A DNA stretch of 64,000 nt from UBA1161 sp002311745 (lineage in GTDB: Bacteria; Planctomycetota; Phycisphaerae; Tepidisphaerales; Tepidisphaeraceae). Under the pieces are notes generated by a model. The model saw only the letters and a program-made list of their open reading frames with translations, searched no databases and was not told where the DNA came from. The DNA is taken from positions 22,050-86,049 of the forward strand of contig JBEKAB010000016.1 in the NCBI GenBank assembly GCA_050018415.1, in the 5' to 3' direction. The translations under genes were made by a program, and so were the position numbers. Numbering within the stretch: position 1 is the first letter of the stretch; each line of letters starts with the position of its first letter. Positions 43,143-51,442 of the stretch are shown piece by piece.

Positions 43143-45121
43143 CTGCCCCTTTCCAATCCATCCAGGTAGCGGGACTGATTTGGCAGGGATTGCTCTTGGC
43201 TTCGATCGACCGTCACGCCCCGGTCGGTGGTGCGCTGGACCGTCACCCGGTCTCCAACGTTCGCCTGCGGCGATCGTCGAGTCGGCGCTACAACCACGTC
43301 GTCATCCGTGAGCACGACAATTCTTCGGCCGCTGTGAAGCTCCTCGATCCCTTGGTATTTCCCCGTGACCGACCCACCCTGGACCAGCTCTGAAACCGGC
43401 CGGTGGTACCGTTCTTCCAGCTTCCGGTCCGCCGCCTGGCGCTCCTCGGCAGCAAGACGCTTGATCGCCCCGGGCACAAGCTGGACACAGCTTCCATCAG
43501 CGTCAGCCCGCTCGGCGTAACCGTGTTTAACAAGCCACTGCCGCCGCTGGTCGAGCGCTTCTTGAACCGCCGGATGTTCGGTCAATCGTTCGTCGGGGTT
43601 CTGCAAAAACGCCTGGCAGTCCAGCCACGTCACCGCCCTGGCCTGGACCTGTTCTGGCAGAGAATAGGATGCAACGACGCGCAGGTCTGTGCGGGCGGAT
43701 CTCCGCCGGCTGAAACTGTCAAATTCCGGGCCGGTGATCTCGTACCGTCCGTCGCCCATTGCCTGAACTCCCGACCCTTCGTAGCCGGCAACGAATGCCA
43801 ACCGTGCACTCGCGGAACGCACGCGGGAGTCGATCTGCCGATCCGTCCAGTCGGGGTGGATGGTGTGCAAATGAGCCGCATGTGGCTCCGTGGAGTAGAC
43901 ACCGCCATGCGCCTTTGCCACCTCCACGATCTGCTGATTGACCTCCTGTCGGCGATGCACACCGGCGCCCAGTTCCGCAATCGAGCCGACCCGGATGGCA
44001 CGGTATTCATCGCTCTCGGGAACGCGGCCGTAGTGCGCCTGCCCACGGGCATCCCGCAGCACGACGAACCGATCGTCGCTCAGTTCGTCGGCGTTGCCCA
44101 AGGCAATCACGATCCCCGCGATGGGTTGCGGAAGCTCATTGCCCGCTGCCATCCGATGCACCCGCCCGGCCTCGGTTCCGAGCGTCGCGTAGAGCTGCTT
44201 GATGACATCGTTGCGCGACCCCAGGTCGCGCAATGTCTGCTTGAAATCCGCCTCCAGCGCCCACCACGTTCCCTTCTGCTTCTGGGCCAGGCCCAGGGTT
44301 TGCAGGTGCTGCAATCGCGCCGTCACCAGCCCCCGGTCCTCCGGCCCAAACCCGATTGAGCGTGTCGGTGAAACGTCGATCCTCCCGCCCTCCAAACAGC
44401 GCTCGATCATGCGGTCCAGCGACGTGAATCGCTCGGCCTGCACCTCCTTCAGCTTGGCCTCCTGTACCTGCTCAACGCTGCGCTCCCCGAGCAATTCGGT
44501 GGCCACTTCGCAGGCCCGCTCCCGCATCCCGTGGGACAGGTATTGGCGGGGTATCACCAGGTCCGTTCCATCCTCCCGGCGCCCCCGGATCATCACGTGG
44601 GCATGGGGATTGTCGGTGTTGTGATGGTTGATCCCGAACCAGTCGAGCTTGGTCCCCAGGTCGCTGCCGATGCGGGCCATGACCTGGCGCACGTACGCCG
44701 TCATGTCGGGGATGTCCTGGCCTTGTTCGGGGGAAATGATGACCCGGAAATGGTGCCTATCGGCCGCCCATCCGATCACTTCCGACCTGGCATCTACGGC
44801 GTCCCGCGAGGCGTCGTAGAACACGCCCGAGCGACCGTCGCCGCTGGCGCTGTCGCGTCCCAGGTAGGCGGCATGGCGGGTGATGCTTCCTCGCGCTTTG
44901 CTGGGCCCGTGGCGGCTGACGAGAGCTTTAACGATGACCCGCTGGCGCCGGCTGCCGCCCGCCCATGCCGGCTTGTTGGACAGCGGGCACGATCGCCCAT
45001 TGAACCCCTTGAGTCGCCGGGCGATCTGTCCCGCCACGCTGGGGCGGCGCCGGGCGGCCATTTTCCCGATCCGGTCGGAATCGACCCTCGCCGCGGCGTC
45101 ATGCTCGGAATGTCGCGCCAC
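43139..45121 (-). CDS. Relaxase (TraI/VirD2 type, DUF3363)
   Basis: The relaxase nicks the transfer origin and leads the strand into the recipient. The N-terminal part has RHAAYLGRD, RHHFRVIISPEQG and the metal-binding three-His motif in INHHNTDNPHAHVMIRG; a Tyr in AYLGRD is the likely nucleophile. The C-terminal part matches DUF3363 (GIVIALGNADELSDDRF; YSLPEQVQARAVTWLD). I chose GTG 45121 because GGAGG lies six bases upstream; a TTG at 45235 opens the frame earlier. Family motifs are complete. Confidence 0.88.
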   Translation of the reverse strand: MARHSEHDAAARVDSDRIGKMAARRRPSVAGQIARRLKGFNGRSCPLSNKPAWAGGSRRQRVIVKALVSRHGPSKARGSITRHAAYLGRDSASGDGRSGVFYDASRDAVDARSEVIGWAADRHHFRVIISPEQGQDIPDMTAYVRQVMARIGSDLGTKLDWFGINHHNTDNPHAHVMIRGRREDGTDLVIPRQYLSHGMRERACEVATELLGERSVEQVQEAKLKEVQAERFTSLDRMIERCLEGGRIDVSPTRSIGFGPEDRGLVTARLQHLQTLGLAQKQKGTWWALEADFKQTLRDLGSRNDVIKQLYATLGTEAGRVHRMAAGNELPQPIAGIVIALGNADELSDDRFVVLRDARGQAHYGRVPESDEYRAIRVGSIAELGAGVHRRQEVNQQIVEVAKAHGGVYSTEPHAAHLHTIHPDWTDRQIDSRVRSASARLAFVAGYEGSGVQAMGDGRYEITGPEFDSFSRRRSARTDLRVVASYSLPEQVQARAVTWLDCQAFLQNPDERLTEHPAVQEALDQRRQWLVKHGYAERADADGSCVQLVPGAIKRLAAEERQAADRKLEERYHRPVSELVQGGSVTGKYQGIEELHSGRRIVVLTDDDVVVAPTRRSPQANVGDRVTVQRTTDRGVTVDRSQEQSLPNQSRYLDGLERGR

Positions 45122-45290
45122 CACCCACCTCCACTCACCCTCAAAAGCTCCCGTTTTCTGCCACCGCACCGAAATCGCACCGTCAAATCGCTGACCGCAG
45201 CGCTGCAAGTCATGCTGCCCTAACGACCTGCCCAATCACCGCACCGTTCTCTTTTATCTTGCCTTCCGAATTTCATCCCTTCCTGCTGTT

Positions 45291-45413
45291 CAGCCAGACT
45301 CAAATCCGTCCAGCCAGACTAAAATCAACGCTAGCGTGGTTGACGCAGTTAATAATACCGATAACAAATAAAATGTCAAATTGAATCTGGCTGGACTCAA
45401 TTCAGTCTGGCTG
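45291..45413. other. Candidate origin of transfer: four CAGCCAGACT motifs in two inverted pairs
   Basis: CAGCCAGACT occurs at 45291-45300 and 45311-45320, and its inverse at 45384-45393 (one mismatch) and 45404-45413. Within each pair the copies are spaced exactly 20 bases apart, about two helical turns. The centre is AT-rich. The array lies between the divergent relaxase gene and a membrane-protein gene, a usual place for oriT. It could instead be an operator for the relaxase promoter. Confidence 0.5.
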
Positions 45414-45480
45414 GACAGAAGTCGCCTGCCGGAAAAATCGCGGTGCCGTCGAAAAAATCCTCGACGGCGAGCCACAGGCA

Positions 45481-45873
45481 ATGCTAACATGCACCGTACA
45501 TTTGAAGTGCGATTCAGATGCGGAAGGGTGCCCTGTGCGAGTGCTGTCGATCCTGATGGAGGTTGTGACCGTCCTGGCTCTGGCCGTGCTGCTGCCGTTG
45601 GCCAAGCTCCTGATCGTCATCTTCGCGCTGGCCGAGACAGCCGGGTGGGTCTACCTCGGTCTGTGGACCGTGAATCGGTATCAATCGCACCATGAGGCAG
45701 GGGCATTTCTCTGGCCGCTGGCGGCGACTTTGGGCCTGTATTTTCAGGTGACGCTCTGGCATTACTTCTGGCTTCGGATCGCGCATCAGAGCAATCGAGG
45801 CCGGGTCCTGGCGGAGTATTTCTGCTCGTACATGCGGTACCCGATGGTCCGCCAGCCGCATCCCTGGGAATGA
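45481..45873 (+). CDS. Predicted small membrane protein
   Basis: The 130-residue protein has about three hydrophobic helices (residues 26-52, 54-65 and 77-98) and a polar C-terminus. No family is recognised. It is divergent from the relaxase gene across the candidate oriT and convergent with parB, sharing the terminator at 45906-45944. A role in entry exclusion or transfer is possible but not supported directly. Confidence 0.5.
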   Translation: MLTCTVHLKCDSDAEGCPVRVLSILMEVVTVLALAVLLPLAKLLIVIFALAETAGWVYLGLWTVNRYQSHHEAGAFLWPLAATLGLYFQVTLWHYFWLRIAHQSNRGRVLAEYFCSYMRYPMVRQPHPWE

Positions 45874-45905
45874 CGTTAAGGCGAGTTTCGGCGCTGGTGG
45901 AACTG

Positions 45906-45944
45906 CAAAAATGAAGCCGGATCGGGGTAAACCGACCCGGCTTC
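45906..45944 (-). terminator. Intrinsic terminator after parB
   Basis: GAAGCCGG (45913-45920) pairs with CCGGCTTC (45937-45944), with further pairing inside (CGGG/CCCG). On the minus strand it is followed by ATTTTT, as for a rho-independent terminator of the ParB transcript. Confidence 0.7.
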
Positions 45945-45969
45945 AAAGGCTCGTTTTGCGTGCGCAAGG

Positions 45970-47880
45970 CTATGCCGCTGATGCCCGCTCCTTGGCATCA
46001 ACGCGCACCTCCTCCCGCAGGTTCGACGGCAGCCACTCGTTGAGCTTTGCCGCCAGCTTGGCATCCTCCAAGCGGCCTTCGGCGGCATCGGCAAAGAGCT
46101 TGGCAAGCTCCGAGACAAGCTCGCTTTTCTTCTTGGTCTCGGCGGCCTTGGCATAGTCCGGACCGCGCAGTTCGCCGATCAGGTGCGCCAGTTGGATCTT
46201 CTGGTATCCCGAAAGCCACCGTTCATCGGGACGCCAGTATTGGCGCACGTTGACGCCCAATTTCTGCGCCAGTTGCCAGACCAAATCGGTCCGGCGTTGC
46301 AAGTGAGCCGTCACGCATTCGACTGTCAACAGGTCGATCAGGGCGTCCACTTTCTTGTCGGATAGACCCTGGAGGGCGGCGTAGGCGGCATGATCTTCGG
46401 CAACATGCTGGCCATGCAGCGGGTCCAGTTCGGCCCGCCGCTGGCGCAGCATGTCCAGGGCCGTTGAAGCAAACCCTTCGGCATGGGCTGTATGAAGCGT
46501 CGTGCCGTTGGCGTCGTGCCGGATGGCAAGCGATTCGCTGCGCACCTTCTCATGCAGGATCAGGGCCAACACCCGCTTGCGAGCGGCTGAATCCTTCAGC
46601 AGCGCCTCGCGCACGGCCAGGGCTTGGTGCGTGAAGGTCGTGGCAAGCTGGCCATCGCGCAGGTCGTCCGACGTGGGCGGTTTGGGCGTATCCGCCGAGC
46701 CGTTCCCAGCCTGCCCATCGCCGTTGCCGGATGTCTCGCGGCGGCTCCGGGGAACGCGGTATTCCCGTCGGACCCGGCCATCGGGATCAAGCAAGAGGAA
46801 GGCCGTGCCAATGGCCTTGATCGCCTCGCCATAATGAACCTGGGCAGCCTTGGTCAGGGCCTGTTCCTCATCGTCCAAGGCTTCCAGCTTGCCCTGGACG
46901 GCCTGGAATGCCTCCTGATCGGACTCGTCCAGTTCCTCGATCTTCGCTTCCAGCTTGCCCCGCTTCTCGGCCAGCTTTTTCAGCTTGGCCGTGGTCTGCT
47001 CGTCGTACTCCTGCGGGGCCTGGGCCATGGCGAACAGCCGGTCCTGGACGTCGGCCTGGGGTCCCACGACCACCTCGGCCCACCCGTCCTCGGTCAGCTT
47101 TTGCCGCTCGGCCAAAAGCGCCTCGGCCTGCGCCTCCATGAACGCCTTGCGTTCAACGAGCACGCACTGGGCGAACAAATCCCGGCTGACCGTTCCCTCC
47201 GGCAGCTTGGCGATGTCAAAGGTGGCGGCGGAAGCGTCGATCCACGCATGGGCAATCACGTTGCGCACCTGCTGCGCATGCTGTGGGTTGCCGCCCACTT
47301 CCTGCCAGACTTCCAGTTGGCGATCCGGGGGAACGGAGGCGAAGGCCTCGGCGGTGGCGGTGTCGATGCCGCCCTGGCGGTACGCGGCCTTGACCGGCTC
47401 GGCCAGCGTTGCCAGCTTCATTCTCTGGCGCACATAGGGCTGGCTGACGCCAAACTCGGCGGCGATGGACTCAACGCCCTTGGCTTCCTCGCGGGCGAGC
47501 TTGGCGAAGGCTTCGGCCTCATCCAACGGGTGCATCGGCTCGCGGACAAAGTTCTCCGCCAGGGCCAGGGCGTCGGCGGTGTCATCGTCCACGGATCGAA
47601 GGATGCACGGCACTCTGGGCGGTCGGGCCGTATCCCTGTACAGGTCGCGCAGCGCCGCCAAGCGGCGATTGCCGGCGATCACCTTGAAGCCGCCGCCGTT
47701 GCCTTCGTCGGCCCGGATCACCAGCGGGGCCAGCAGCCCATGCGCCCGGATGGATGCCACCATGCGGCGGTGGGCATCCCGCTCCGGCTTGACCCGTCGG
47801 GGGTTGCGTCGGCTGGGAATCAGCTTGGACAGTGAAACAGAAATCTGAACGTCACGAGATTGGGATAGTATTCGGTTCAT
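45970..47880 (-). CDS. ParB/RepB/Spo0J family protein
   Basis: The N-terminal 220 residues are ParB-like: LIPSRRNPRRV, the CTP-binding segment FKVIAGNRRLAALRDL, ALAENFVREPMHPLDEAEAF, and a helix-turn-helix VESIAAEFGVSQPYVRQR. The C-terminal 400 residues contain a coiled coil (KLKKLAEKRGKLEAKIEEL) and helical domains of unknown role. At 636 residues it is about twice the chromosomal ParB length, typical of plasmid and ICE versions. No ParA is seen in the window. Confidence 0.88.
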   Translation of the reverse strand: MNRILSQSRDVQISVSLSKLIPSRRNPRRVKPERDAHRRMVASIRAHGLLAPLVIRADEGNGGGFKVIAGNRRLAALRDLYRDTARPPRVPCILRSVDDDTADALALAENFVREPMHPLDEAEAFAKLAREEAKGVESIAAEFGVSQPYVRQRMKLATLAEPVKAAYRQGGIDTATAEAFASVPPDRQLEVWQEVGGNPQHAQQVRNVIAHAWIDASAATFDIAKLPEGTVSRDLFAQCVLVERKAFMEAQAEALLAERQKLTEDGWAEVVVGPQADVQDRLFAMAQAPQEYDEQTTAKLKKLAEKRGKLEAKIEELDESDQEAFQAVQGKLEALDDEEQALTKAAQVHYGEAIKAIGTAFLLLDPDGRVRREYRVPRSRRETSGNGDGQAGNGSADTPKPPTSDDLRDGQLATTFTHQALAVREALLKDSAARKRVLALILHEKVRSESLAIRHDANGTTLHTAHAEGFASTALDMLRQRRAELDPLHGQHVAEDHAAYAALQGLSDKKVDALIDLLTVECVTAHLQRRTDLVWQLAQKLGVNVRQYWRPDERWLSGYQKIQLAHLIGELRGPDYAKAAETKKKSELVSELAKLFADAAEGRLEDAKLAAKLNEWLPSNLREEVRVDAKERASAA

Positions 47881-47959
47881 AGCAAACCTCTATTGCGTGT
47901 TGAATCATGTGTAAGACCGATCCCATTGGAGGACCGATGACCTGCGCGGGGCGCCCCGA

Positions 47960-48424
47960 TTAAATGGGAATCTCCGCCCCGGCGCCCACCGGCTCGGCCT
48001 GGGCCGCGGCCGGTTGACCCGCACGGCCGCTCTTAGCCGCGGGGCGACGTTTGCCGTTTCCGTTGCCCTTGGCTGGCTGGCCGTTGGTGGGCTTGCGGTC
48101 CACGAAACGGAACTGCTCCACGACGGCGCGAATCTTGCTGCGCCGCTGGCCGTCCTCCTGTTCCCACTGCTCCAGGCGCAGGTGGCCTTCGACGTGGATC
48201 GGGCGTCCCTTGGTCAGATTCCCGGCGATGGTCTCGGCCGTCTTGCCGAAGGCAGCGCAGTCGATGAACAGGACTTCCTCTCGATCCGCGCCGTTGGCGT
48301 CTTTCCAGCGGCGGTTGACCGCCAGCGAGAAATTGCACACCTGGGTATCGGAGTTGGGCAGCGACTTTAACTCCGGGTCCCGCGTCAGGTGTCCCATGAG
48401 GATCACTTTGTTGTAGCTGGCCAT
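47960..48424 (-). CDS. ssb: Single-stranded DNA-binding protein
   Basis: SSB protects single-stranded DNA, here probably during conjugation. The OB fold starts MASYNKVILMGHLTRDPELK and includes VLFIDCAAFGKTAETI and RPIHVEGHLRLEQWE. The C-terminal tail is Gly/Gln/Ala-rich and ends GAEIPI rather than the common DDDIPF, with a weak acidic tip. The ATG at 48424 is preceded by AAGGAG. It lies between parB and the DUF932 gene. Confidence 0.9.
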   Translation of the reverse strand: MASYNKVILMGHLTRDPELKSLPNSDTQVCNFSLAVNRRWKDANGADREEVLFIDCAAFGKTAETIAGNLTKGRPIHVEGHLRLEQWEQEDGQRRSKIRAVVEQFRFVDRKPTNGQPAKGNGNGKRRPAAKSGRAGQPAAAQAEPVGAGAEIPI

Positions 48425-48536
48425 GATGAAGCTCCTTTCGATTGAAATGGCCACTTGAGGGCGGCGTCACCGTGACAACCGCTCCCCAGCCCGCCCCGAT
48501 GGATGGTCCACCGGGGCAGGTTCGGGGAGGGGTCGA

Positions 48537-49586
48537 TTAGTTGACGCCAAGGCACTCCTCCGCCGCCTCGCGCGGCGCTTGCCCGGATCGGGCCAGTTCC
48601 AACGCGCCGAAGTACGCGGCCTGCTTGAGTTGGTGCGATGCGCCGAACCAGACGGAATCCAGCCGACGGTTGAGCTTTTCAGCCGGGTTCAATCCCCGGT
48701 ACTTCCGCTGATGATCCGCCCATTCGCTGACCGCGTTGTAGGCGGCCCACGCGGTATGCCTCATGCCCGGCAGCGTGTTGCGCTCGTTATCGAAGTTGGC
48801 CAGCATTTGGCCCAAGACCTTCTCGCGGCTCTTCTTCTGGCGATCGCTTGCGCCGGGGATGTCCAGCCCGGTGAGTCCCCGGAAGTAGCCGGACGCCTCT
48901 GTCACGCTCAGGTCCTTGGCAAGCATCGCGTGCAGTTCCTCGTCAAACTGGTCGAACCGCGCCGCGATGATGCCGAGCTTTGTACGGGCCTCGGCAATCC
49001 GCGTCTCAAGCCGGGGATGATGGGAAACGGTCAATCCGTCCATGCCCGCTTCCCGCATGGCTAGGTTGAGCGTGTTCTGACAGACCACGCGGACAGTCGT
49101 GGGAATCATCCGAAGCGCCTGGCTGCCGTCGTGGGTGTTGGTCAGCAGGACGTAAGGTTTGATCAGGTCGTCCGCTCCGGCCCGGTATTCCTTGGGAATC
49201 GCGGCGAGCATCCACACCCGTTTCCCGCCGTGGAGTGCTCCGGCTGTCTCGTACATGGCCAGCTTGTCGCCGACCAGTGCGTCCATGAAGTCGAACGCTT
49301 CCCGGTTCTGGAACACCCGATAGCGCTTGCCCACCACGCCCAGCACCGCCCGCGTATCCGTCCGCACGTTGGCGACAAACTCCGGTATGCCCGCCTCCTG
49401 GGCGTTGTTGTCCGGGTCGAAAGCCCGGACCGGCCATTGCTCGACGCGCCAGTCCAGCCCGGCCAAGCCAATGGCCTGGGCGCTGGTGGTCGCCTGCTCG
49501 ATGACTGTGCCCAGCCCGTGCCAGGCCGGCTCGCCGGTCACGAACACTGCCGCTCGTCCCGTTGTCTGGTCGATATCGTGTGCCAA
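48537..49586 (-). CDS. DUF932 (phage/plasmid-like) protein
   Basis: The protein has the DUF932 pattern: EPAWHGLGTVIEQATTSAQ near the start, KRYRVFQNREAFDFMDALVG, and VRVVCQNTLNLAM in the middle. The function of DUF932 is unknown; it is common on plasmids, phages and ICEs. The start is TTG at 49586 with GGGAGGTG seven bases upstream. Its leader holds competing inverted repeats that include this ribosome-binding site. The length is 349 residues. Confidence 0.85.
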   Translation of the reverse strand: MAHDIDQTTGRAAVFVTGEPAWHGLGTVIEQATTSAQAIGLAGLDWRVEQWPVRAFDPDNNAQEAGIPEFVANVRTDTRAVLGVVGKRYRVFQNREAFDFMDALVGDKLAMYETAGALHGGKRVWMLAAIPKEYRAGADDLIKPYVLLTNTHDGSQALRMIPTTVRVVCQNTLNLAMREAGMDGLTVSHHPRLETRIAEARTKLGIIAARFDQFDEELHAMLAKDLSVTEASGYFRGLTGLDIPGASDRQKKSREKVLGQMLANFDNERNTLPGMRHTAWAAYNAVSEWADHQRKYRGLNPAEKLNRRLDSVWFGASHQLKQAAYFGALELARSGQAPREAAEECLGVN

Positions 49587-49592
49587 GTGACA

Positions 49593-49694
49593 CCTCCCGA
49601 AAAGAAAAAAGCTCCTCAACCGGGAAGGCGTAGGCCCCAAAGCCCACGCAATATTTTTGACCTCCCGGCTTCGGTAGAAGCAGTCCGGGAGGTC
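49593..49694 (-). promoter_or_regulatory. DUF932 leader with two alternative pairings, one of which hides the RBS
   Basis: On the minus strand the segment GACCTCCCGG (49685-49694) can pair with CCGGGAGGTC (49659-49668). The ribosome-binding site region CGGGAGG (49593-49599) repeats the second segment, so the first segment could pair with it instead and block translation. A second hairpin (GCGTGGGC/GCCTACGC) lies between. This is a switch-like arrangement, seen in sequence only. Confidence 0.45.
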
Positions 49695-49769
49695 AAAAAC
49701 AAAACGTCTTTTCCGGTTAGCGACGGGAACGCGAGCGGAGCGGACGAACGCCATGCCACGCGCAGGCCC

Positions 49770-49981
49770 GCAGCCCTGTACTCAGGGTGAGGAGGCGAGC
49801 ATGGCAAGGCCGTACTCGGCCGGTGGCGTTTCGATAGCGCAGGGAGCTGGGGCCCCGACGCCTTCCTTATTGCTTCCGACAGTCAATCACGCCGGATTTG
49901 GGGCGGGAGAGAGGGTGCGGGAGAGAGGGCCGGACCTAGGGGCCCTCTCTCCTGCATACGCATTCTTGAACGAGCATTTCA
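49770..49981. ncRNA. Structured repeat element, copy A
   Basis: This 212-base segment aligns along its length with 52319-52535. Conserved blocks are GAGCATGGCAAG, CGGTGGCGTTT, TTGCTTCCGACA and CGGATTT. It begins with a CCCTG-TACT-CAGGG hairpin (49774-49787) and ends in a 16-bp hairpin (49916-49931 with 49941-49956). Both hairpins occur in copy B with compensatory base changes, which points to conserved RNA structure or a structured DNA site. The strand is unresolved; it lies upstream of DUF932 on the minus strand. Confidence 0.5.
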
Positions 49982-50006
49982 TCCCGTTGCGACTTGGAAA
50001 CGAGTG

Positions 50007-50153
50007 TATGCGCGTTCGGATTGAAAATGCGTCCGTTTGAACCGAAAACGCGAGCGTTTGGATTGAGAGCGCACGCTTTAGAACCGAACCTCCGAAGTTT
50101 CGCGACGGAAGTTTCAGAGTTCGCGCTGAAAGATGGTGCGTTGGGGATGAACC
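50007..50153. repeat. Degenerate 21-bp-period repeat (heptapeptide-like)
   Basis: Seven units of 21 bases follow copy A, for example at 50028, 50049, 50070, 50091, 50112 and 50133. In the plus frame they read as related heptads such as RPFEPKT, RAFGLRA, HALEPNL and RSFATEV, from a TTG at 49994. No ribosome-binding site is evident and the frame continues across 50208, so I do not call it a gene. Confidence 0.55.
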
Positions 50154-50207
50154 CCGGCGTACGCACTTTCCATGACGCCCGAACAGCCGGGATTGCACCG
50201 GTGCCGA

Positions 50208-51425
50208 TCAATTCCCCTTATTTGCGCGTCGCTCAAGCCGCCAAAGAACATGTGCCGGGGAACGGCAGGCATCACGCGCTTCGAGGTACGACCGATACCA
50301 TGCAGTTACCGCAGCGGCGGCAGTTCCGGACAACCCAGTGATTAGGGATGGTACGCTGAGGCCGTTGAACACAGCGACCGTAAGCGCCGTTACCCCAAGA
50401 TATGCTCCGGCACGCGTCACGGAGTTCATCCGGGAGACGCGCGATAGAGCGTGACGAACTTTGTCAATCTCGTCCTCAAGCACTTCGCGCTTAAACTTGG
50501 TGACTCGCTTGTCTGCATCGGCCTCGTCTTTTGAATCTTGAATATCTTCCATCAAGCGGTCGAACTGTCGGCGGAACGAGCGGATGGATTCACCTTCATC
50601 ATCGATCACTTTCGCAAGTGTGGAAAGCGGCAAGTCCTCAAGGTACGGCATGTCAAACTTGAGCAATACTCGCTCCAACTGCGCCAGCGATTGCGTCGAT
50701 GGCTCGGATGAAGCCAACGCACTACCCAGCATACTCGCCTTGAGCAATGACTCCCCTTGAGGTCCGTTACCCGCCCCAGCCAGCGCAAACGGCGCGTACA
50801 CGACGCGCCCCTTACTCATCAACCGCGCGGCGTCTGCGAGCAAAGTTTCGTCCTTTGGGAGTTGCAGATGGATCAACCCGCCCGCCACATGGCACCGTGA
50901 GCCATGAGCATTCTGCATCTCGTCGGACAAACGCGTGAACATTGTGCGCTGCCACCCATCGGACTCGGTTGCAGACCACGGCGAACCTAGAATCTCCGCG
51001 CGTTCTCCCGCCTTTGCCGCTAGCGTCATCTGGGTGACGTTTGCATACATAAAGGCGGCTGCCGAAGCAAAGCCTGAACGCCCATGCGGGTCGATCATGG
51101 CGATTGCGCCGAGAACGGGGCTTGCCACATCGTCGGAGATCGGAAGCAAACCCAATGCTGGATGAGCGATGAAGGATTCTACATTGAACAGCAATAGATC
51201 AGACAGGAGCAGTGAACGGCGGATCAAGGACGCAGCCTCTGGCTCCGACTTGGCTATAATAAAGAGTTTTCTGCCGGTGAAGTGATCGATTGCAAAAAGG
51301 TATTGGTCGAGTTGGTCTTTATAGTGAAAGTCGAGGAGTTCGCTTCGCGCCTTTGGGAAAGTAGTGAGTAACGCCGTTTGCTTTTTATACAGGCTGCTGA
51401 ACGCATCGTTGGCATCGAGGGCCAT
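50208..51425 (-). CDS. Membrane-anchored protein of unknown family (intact paralogue of the IS-disrupted gene)
   Basis: The 405-residue protein has a helical N-terminus (FPKARSELLDFHYKDQL), an alpha/beta middle with VAGGLIHLQLP and MSKGRVVYAPFAL, then FDMPYLEDLPLSTLAKVIDD, a coiled coil of about 60 residues, and a hydrophobic hairpin (residues about 345-385) before a short basic tail. No enzyme motif is recognised. It is the second gene of a two-gene minus-strand operon with the 245-residue gene 17 bases upstream. A broken paralogue lies at 32283-34712. Confidence 0.75.
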   Translation of the reverse strand: MALDANDAFSSLYKKQTALLTTFPKARSELLDFHYKDQLDQYLFAIDHFTGRKLFIIAKSEPEAASLIRRSLLLSDLLLFNVESFIAHPALGLLPISDDVASPVLGAIAMIDPHGRSGFASAAAFMYANVTQMTLAAKAGERAEILGSPWSATESDGWQRTMFTRLSDEMQNAHGSRCHVAGGLIHLQLPKDETLLADAARLMSKGRVVYAPFALAGAGNGPQGESLLKASMLGSALASSEPSTQSLAQLERVLLKFDMPYLEDLPLSTLAKVIDDEGESIRSFRRQFDRLMEDIQDSKDEADADKRVTKFKREVLEDEIDKVRHALSRVSRMNSVTRAGAYLGVTALTVAVFNGLSVPSLITGLSGTAAAAVTAWYRSYLEARDACRSPAHVLWRLERRANKGN

Positions 51426-51442
51426 ATATCCTCGCGGAGCTG

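Noticed and set aside
49753..50040. Plus-strand coding frame through structured element copy A
   Set aside because: Copy B has an in-frame TAG 27 bases after the shared ATG and the substitutions preserve stem pairing rather than residues.
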